NCBI GenBank assembly: GCA_023395615.1
Contig: JAEWYP010000030.1
Location: 1 to 24,748 of the forward strand
DNA: 24,748 bases
Direction of reading: 5' to 3'
Source of the DNA: Bacillota bacterium
Lineage (GTDB): Bacteria; Bacillota; Clostridia; Christensenellales; Aristaeellaceae
In this document: positions 21,649-24,748 of the stretch, piece after piece
Position numbering within the stretch: position 1 is the first letter of the stretch
Layout: each line of letters begins with the position of its first letter
The notes under the pieces: model-generated
What the model was told of the DNA's origin: nothing
Databases searched by the model: none
Seen by the model: the letters and a program-made list of their open reading frames with translations, nothing else
Position numbers and translations under genes: made by a program

Positions 21649-21808
21649 ATACTATTTCAATTCACGAACGCTATAAAGATCGCGAGCGATTTTATTCTGT
21701 GACGAGGAGCGAAGGCGAAGGCGTAGCGGTGGCTACGTCAAGACTTCGCGACGATGTCACAGAATCAAAGCGCCGCGAGATCAGAGCGTTCATGATTTGA
21801 AATAGTAT
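21649..21808. repeat. 160-bp inverted-repeat element, copy B (MITE-like)
   Basis: Same element as 18484-18643, same orientation and same length, with perfect 12-bp ends ATACTATTTCAA (21649-21660) and TTGAAATAGTAT (21797-21808). Inner arms ATTCTGTGAC and GTCACAGAAT are perfectly complementary, and GAACGCT/AGCGTTC pairs near the ends. Its last base is also the last base of the frr stop codon, so the element begins exactly where frr ends and separates frr from the next gene of the cluster. Confidence 0.85.
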
Positions 21809-22365
21809 CATACCTCCATGATTTCCTTATCTTTCTTGGCGGTCTGCTCGTCGATGCTCTTGATTCCGTCGTCGGTAACTTCCTGCATCTTCTTTTCCGC
21901 CTTGGTCTGCTCGTCCTCGGTGATTTTTCCGTCTTTCTGCAGTTTCTTAATGTGCTCCATCGCGTCGCGGCGGATGGCACGAACGGCCACCTTGGCGTCC
22001 TCGGCGGACTTATGCACCACTTTGTTCAAATCCTTGCGGCGTTCTTCGGTCAGTTCCGGAATCAGCAGGCGGATCACCTTGCCGTCGTTGGAGGGGTTCA
22101 GCCCCAGATCGCTTTTCTGGATCGCTTTTTCCACAAGCGGAAGCGCCTTCTGATCCCACACGTTAATAACAAGCATCCGGGGTTCCGGCGAGGTCACGTT
22201 GCCCATCTGCGGCAGCGGTGTAGGCACGCCGTAATAATCCACCATCACACGATCCAGCAACTGCGGGTTGGCGCGCCCGGCGCGGATGGAACGCAGTTCG
22301 CCCTGAAATACGGCGTTGGTTTTCTGAATCTTTTCCTTGGCTGCATCGATGACTTCCTGATACAT
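21808..22365 (-). CDS. frr: Ribosome-recycling factor
   Basis: Together with EF-G splits the post-termination ribosome. At 185 residues it is the standard length. It shows FQGELRSIRAGRANPQLLDR (N-terminal helix of the three-helix bundle), VDYYGVPTPLPQMGNVTSPE then PRMLVINVWD (domain II), and SDLGLNPSNDGKVIRLLIPE followed by LTEERRKDLNKVV. The ATG at 22365 is preceded by AAAGGTGG. pyrH, the usual upstream neighbour, is not here; frr has its own promoter. The stop codon TGA abuts the 160-bp repeat. Confidence 0.97.
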   Translation of the reverse strand: MYQEVIDAAKEKIQKTNAVFQGELRSIRAGRANPQLLDRVMVDYYGVPTPLPQMGNVTSPEPRMLVINVWDQKALPLVEKAIQKSDLGLNPSNDGKVIRLLIPELTEERRKDLNKVVHKSAEDAKVAVRAIRRDAMEHIKKLQKDGKITEDEQTKAEKKMQEVTDDGIKSIDEQTAKKDKEIMEV

Positions 22366-22410
22366 CGAAATACCACCTTTCCGGTTTCGTACTTTGCCAA
22401 TCTTGTGCCT

Positions 22411-22439
22411 ATTGTAACGAATTTTCGTTGAAAACGCAA
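22411..22439 (-). promoter_or_regulatory. Promoter of frr
   Basis: Minus strand TTGCGT (22439-22434), 17-bp spacer, TACAAT (22416-22411), about 45 bp before the start codon. Confidence 0.7.
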
Positions 22440-22497
22440 GCGAGCCTCCGGAAGAAGCGCAAGCGCCGCCCGCTATGGTTCGCCCGTATCCGCCCGG

Positions 22498-23238
22498 TTA
22501 CCCGGCCAGCGCAATTGTCGCCGCCTGCGCGAGCGTGGATACGACGTAGGTTGCCCCGCCGGTTTCCGGCACCGGCCCGCCGTTGGTAATCAGGATACTG
22601 TCTACCCCGGCGTTACCCGCCGCGCCGATATCCGCGGCGACGCTGTCGCCCAGCATCAGCACCCGGCGTTTATCCGTAATCCCCGCGCGGCGCATCCCTT
22701 CCAGCAGCATAAACGGGTCCGGCTTCACGTGGCCCAGTTCCTCACTGATCAGCAGATCACGCAGGTATGGGCGCAGTTCGCTTGTCTCAAACCGGCTGCG
22801 CTGCACCTTCGCAATCCCGTTGGTTACCAGATAAACCGGCATTTCTGCCGCCACCTGCTTTAAAAACGCCTCCGCGCCCGGCATGGGCACGTGCTGGCGA
22901 CCCAGCTCCGTTACAAACCGCTCGGCCAGCTCCTTCGCCAGCTCCGACATAAACTGTTCATTCGGCGCTTCCGGCGGCGTGCCGCAGGTATCCGTGCTCA
23001 CCGCCCTCAGTTCGCTCAGAAAATCCACAAACCGCTCCAGCCGCAATCTTGCCTGCGTTGTCTCTCCACGCTCCAGCTTTTTCCAGTGGCTCTGGTTCAC
23101 CCGGCTGTACAGCGCCACCGTCTCCTCGGTGGCCGGCAGGCCAAACGCCTCCATTGTGGCGGTAAAGGCGACCCGTTCCCCGGTATGAAAATCGAAAAGG
23201 GTGCCGTCCGCATCCGCAAGCAGAAGCCCGTAACGCAT
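22498..23238 (-). CDS. HAD-superfamily hydrolase, YjjG/YfnB type (noncanonical pyrimidine nucleotidase)
   Basis: A 246-residue cytoplasmic phosphatase. Motif I is LADADGTLFDFHTGERVAF with both catalytic Asp residues; motif II is LVTNG; the motif III Lys is in GHVKPDPFML; motif IV is LMLGDSVAADIGAAGNAG. The DADGTLFDF...ER.AF start and the helical cap (about residues 20-95) match the YjjG/YfnB subfamily, which dephosphorylates pyrimidine nucleoside monophosphates. Substrate is inferred from the subfamily only. Start: ATG at 23238 after GGGGAGG at 6 bp; a 23-codon upstream extension crosses the promoter. Monocistronic, with its own promoter. Confidence 0.88.
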   Translation of the reverse strand: MRYGLLLADADGTLFDFHTGERVAFTATMEAFGLPATEETVALYSRVNQSHWKKLERGETTQARLRLERFVDFLSELRAVSTDTCGTPPEAPNEQFMSELAKELAERFVTELGRQHVPMPGAEAFLKQVAAEMPVYLVTNGIAKVQRSRFETSELRPYLRDLLISEELGHVKPDPFMLLEGMRRAGITDKRRVLMLGDSVAADIGAAGNAGVDSILITNGGPVPETGGATYVVSTLAQAATIALAG

Positions 23239-23278
23239 GTGTGCCCTCCCCTGTGCCCGGCAAATCGGGCGTATGCCT

Positions 23279-23307
23279 ATCTTACCATACGCGGCGCGGC
23301 CTGCCAA
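23279..23307 (-). promoter_or_regulatory. Promoter of the HAD hydrolase gene
   Basis: Minus strand TTGGCA (23307-23302), 17-bp spacer, TAAGAT (23284-23279), just past the pfkA terminator. Confidence 0.6.
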
Positions 23308-23322
23308 CCCCGCCGAAAAGGC

Positions 23323-23357
23323 AAAAAAAGAACCGGCCCCCGCAAAGTGGCCGGTTC
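23323..23357 (-). terminator. Intrinsic terminator of pfkA
   Basis: Minus strand GAACCGGCC (23357-23349), 10-base loop, GGCCGGTTC (23338-23330), then seven T. Located 13 bp after the pfkA stop. Confidence 0.93.
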
Positions 23358-23370
23358 CCGTTCCTCATGA

Positions 23371-24444
23371 TTACAGCGAGTTGATTAAGTGGTACAGGTC
23401 CTTATCGAAAAATTTGGGTTTGGTGTCGTCCAGCGCTTCGGCAAACGGGGTGGAATACACGCGCCCGTCGCGCACGCCGATGGCGAAGCCATCCTCAAAG
23501 CTGCTGGTATCGCCGCTGAGCAGGTCCACCGCCATGCGGCCGGCCTCAAAGGCGAACGCGCTGTCATACGCCGTGGGAATCGCACCGCGCTGGGTGTAGC
23601 CAATCACCGTGGCGCGCGCCTCGGTATGGCTCATCAGCTTCAGCACCAAAGCCAGACGTTCGGCGTTGAGAGGATCGTCGTCATGGATGATATAGCCGCC
23701 TTCGGCGATGACTTTGCGCCAGTCGAAGGGCTTCATTTTATGCCAGCAATGCTCGCTGATGACCAGCGTGGCGCGGGTATTCCCCTTGCCGATCAGGAAT
23801 TTTAAGCGGTCGGCCACTTCTTCCAGGTCCCATTCCATCTCGGGCACGATCACCATTTCCGCGCCGGTGGCAATGGCGGTGCGCATGGCGATATCGCCGC
23901 AGTTGCGGCCCATCACCTGCACCACGGCGGGGCGGTCGTGGCTGCGGCTGGTGGCGCGGATGGAACGAACCGCTTCCACGCATACGTTGACCGCGGTATC
24001 ATATCCCAGCGTCGCTTCGGTATAGCGCAGGTCGTTGTCGATGGTGCCGGGAATGCCAATGCAGGGAATGCCCAGCTTGCACAGTTCCAGCGCGCCGTGG
24101 TAGCTGCCGTCGCCGCCGATGACCACCAGCGCCTGTATACCCTGACGGCGCAGGTCCTCGGCCGCTTTGGCGCGCACTTCGGGCTGTAAAAAGGGCAGGC
24201 AGCGGGCCGTGCGCAGGTAGGTGCCGCGCATGTCCATAATATCCAGCACCGTTTCCGGGTCCAGATACTCAATATCGTCCTCCGGGTTCTCGCTCAGCCC
24301 CAGCAGGCCGTTATAGCCGCGTTTGATGCCCATCAGCTGGAACCCTTTGCGCATGGCGCAACGCGCAACGCTTACCACAGCGGCGTTCATGCCGGGGCTG
24401 TCTCCGCCGCTGGTTAACATACCGATCCGCTTGACCTTATCCAT
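23371..24444 (-). CDS. pfkA: 6-phosphofructokinase, ATP-dependent type
   Basis: Phosphorylates fructose 6-phosphate in glycolysis; 357 residues. Motifs: IGMLTSGGDSPGMNAAV at the N-terminus, VVIGGDGSYHGAL (about 105), IPGTIDNDLRYTEATLGYDT (about 128, with the catalytic Asp), QVMGRNCGDIAMRTAIATGA, and GYTQRGAIPTAYDS. GGDGS and IPGTIDND point to ATP rather than pyrophosphate, which would favour GGDD and KTIDND. It is a little longer than the classic 320-aa enzyme, as in the group containing mixed ATP/PPi members. Start: ATG at 24444 after GGGAGAGG; the ATG-less 11-codon extension is rejected. It has its own promoter and terminator; neither pyk nor a recognisable dnaE is visible beside it. Confidence 0.94.
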   Translation of the reverse strand: MDKVKRIGMLTSGGDSPGMNAAVVSVARCAMRKGFQLMGIKRGYNGLLGLSENPEDDIEYLDPETVLDIMDMRGTYLRTARCLPFLQPEVRAKAAEDLRRQGIQALVVIGGDGSYHGALELCKLGIPCIGIPGTIDNDLRYTEATLGYDTAVNVCVEAVRSIRATSRSHDRPAVVQVMGRNCGDIAMRTAIATGAEMVIVPEMEWDLEEVADRLKFLIGKGNTRATLVISEHCWHKMKPFDWRKVIAEGGYIIHDDDPLNAERLALVLKLMSHTEARATVIGYTQRGAIPTAYDSAFAFEAGRMAVDLLSGDTSSFEDGFAIGVRDGRVYSTPFAEALDDTKPKFFDKDLYHLINSL

Positions 24445-24540
24445 ACGAAACCTCTCCCTGATGCTTATGGTGTGCACTCACCGTTGTAGTTAGCCAAATG
24501 TGCGTTTTCAGAAAAACCGAAATTCGCGCATTTCGCAGAA

Positions 24541-24569
24541 AGTATAGCACAAAGCGCAAGTGCTGGCAA
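24541..24569 (-). promoter_or_regulatory. Promoter of pfkA
   Basis: Minus strand TTGCCA (24569-24564), 17-bp spacer, TATACT (24546-24541); leader of about 95 nt. Confidence 0.65.
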
Positions 24570-24618
24570 GTTTCAAACGTTTTAGGAAAAAATGAACCGA
24601 ACCGTCCCTTGCCCACGC

Positions 24619-24649
24619 CAAAGCGCCGCCCGGGCAGGGCGGCGCTTTG
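24619..24649. terminator. GC-rich hairpin downstream of the right-edge gene
   Basis: CAAAGCGCCGCCC (24619-24631), loop GGGCA, GGGCGGCGCTTTG (24637-24649): a perfect 13-bp stem about 45 bp past the stop codon at 24694. No U-tract on either strand, so it may be an atypical terminator or an mRNA 3'-end stabiliser. Confidence 0.5.
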
Positions 24650-24680
24650 CGATACGGAATCCATTCATGTTCGTTTATGA

Positions 24681-24694
24681 AATTGAAATCGTAT
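24681..24694. repeat. Candidate end fragment of the 160-bp repeat
   Basis: Minus strand ATACGATTTCAATT matches the element end ATACTATTTCAAAT/ATACTATTTCAATT with one or two differences and, as in copy B, follows a stop codon with shared bases (TGA then TACNATTTCAA). The next bases (TCATAAACGAAC) resemble copy B (TCATGAACGCTC), after which similarity is lost. It could be a decayed or truncated copy, or chance. Confidence 0.35.
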
Positions 24695-24748
24695 CAGCGT
24701 TTCGCGGGCAGGCGTTTTCGCATCCCTTCACGGATCAAACAGCTCTGG
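24694..24748 (-). CDS. C-terminal end of an unidentified protein (5' part outside the window)
   Basis: On the minus strand a frame enters from the right edge and ends at TGA (24696-24694), giving QSCLIREGMRKRLPAKR. The basic tail is plausible for a real protein end and GC-rich codons agree with the neighbours, but 18 codons are too few to identify it. In many Bacillota dnaE precedes pfkA; this tail is not diagnostic of DnaE. Confidence 0.4.
   Translation of the reverse strand, partial: QSCLIREGMRKRLPAKR

Noticed and set aside
1..24748. CRISPR arrays, tRNA or rRNA genes, integrase or transposase genes
   Set aside because: No regularly spaced direct repeats, no tRNA cloverleaf or rRNA sequence and no recombinase motifs were seen on either strand.

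Overview
The window (24.7 kb) looks like the chromosome of a GC-rich member of the Clostridia (Bacillota). The evidence is a SAM-I riboswitch on metK, a CtsR-type heat-shock operator, the frr / uppS / cdsA order, a clostridial-type MetH without an activation domain, GtrA, DUF368 and YoaK/DUF1275 membrane proteins, and strong Shine-Dalgarno sites with TTGNNN-N17-TANNNT promoters. No finer taxonomic placement is safe from sequence reading alone. Most genes are on the minus strand.

Layout. 1-700: the 5' part of a small heat-shock protein gene with its promoter and a CtsR box. 685-3941: aconitase (minus) and a DUF368/PopT-type undecaprenyl-phosphate transporter (plus), divergently transcribed from clear promoters. 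3980-5537: a flavodoxin-ferredoxin (EFR1-type) gene and a TetR regulator, divergent, with overlapping face-to-face promoters. 5631-7137: metK behind a SAM-I riboswitch with an intrinsic terminator. 7107-9274: an AT-rich foreign-looking island holding one OLD-family ATPase/TOPRIM nuclease gene, bounded on both sides by the same GC-rich hairpin. 9311-11182: a two-gene ABC-2 exporter. 11221-11863: a GtrA-like membrane protein. 12110-18285: a methionine block transcribed metY, metA, metF, metH. 18286-18658: a gene-free region with palindromes and a 160-bp foldback repeat. 18659-22439: YoaK-like protein, then the frr - hypothetical - uppS - cdsA cluster, with a second copy of the 160-bp repeat inside it. 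22498-24569: a YjjG/YfnB-type HAD phosphatase and 6-phosphofructokinase. The right edge holds the end of an unidentified minus-strand ORF.

How the genes fit together. metY, metA, metF, metH and metK give an almost complete path from homoserine to S-adenosylmethionine. MetA has Glu at position 111, the residue associated with acetyl-CoA use, which matches an O-acetylhomoserine-using MetY. metK is controlled by a SAM-I riboswitch. The metY leader instead carries a short ORF with its own Shine-Dalgarno site (MTMRMLNGIVRRPDCGRG), a hairpin overlapping its stop codon, and a strong terminator, which looks like translation-coupled attenuation. uppS, cdsA and the DUF368 protein all concern envelope lipid carriers.

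Most interesting signals: (1) the metY leader-peptide attenuator; (2) a 160-bp inverted-repeat element present twice without indels, with a third end-fragment, always just 3' of a minus-strand stop codon; (3) the OLD-nuclease island bounded by duplicated terminator-like hairpins.
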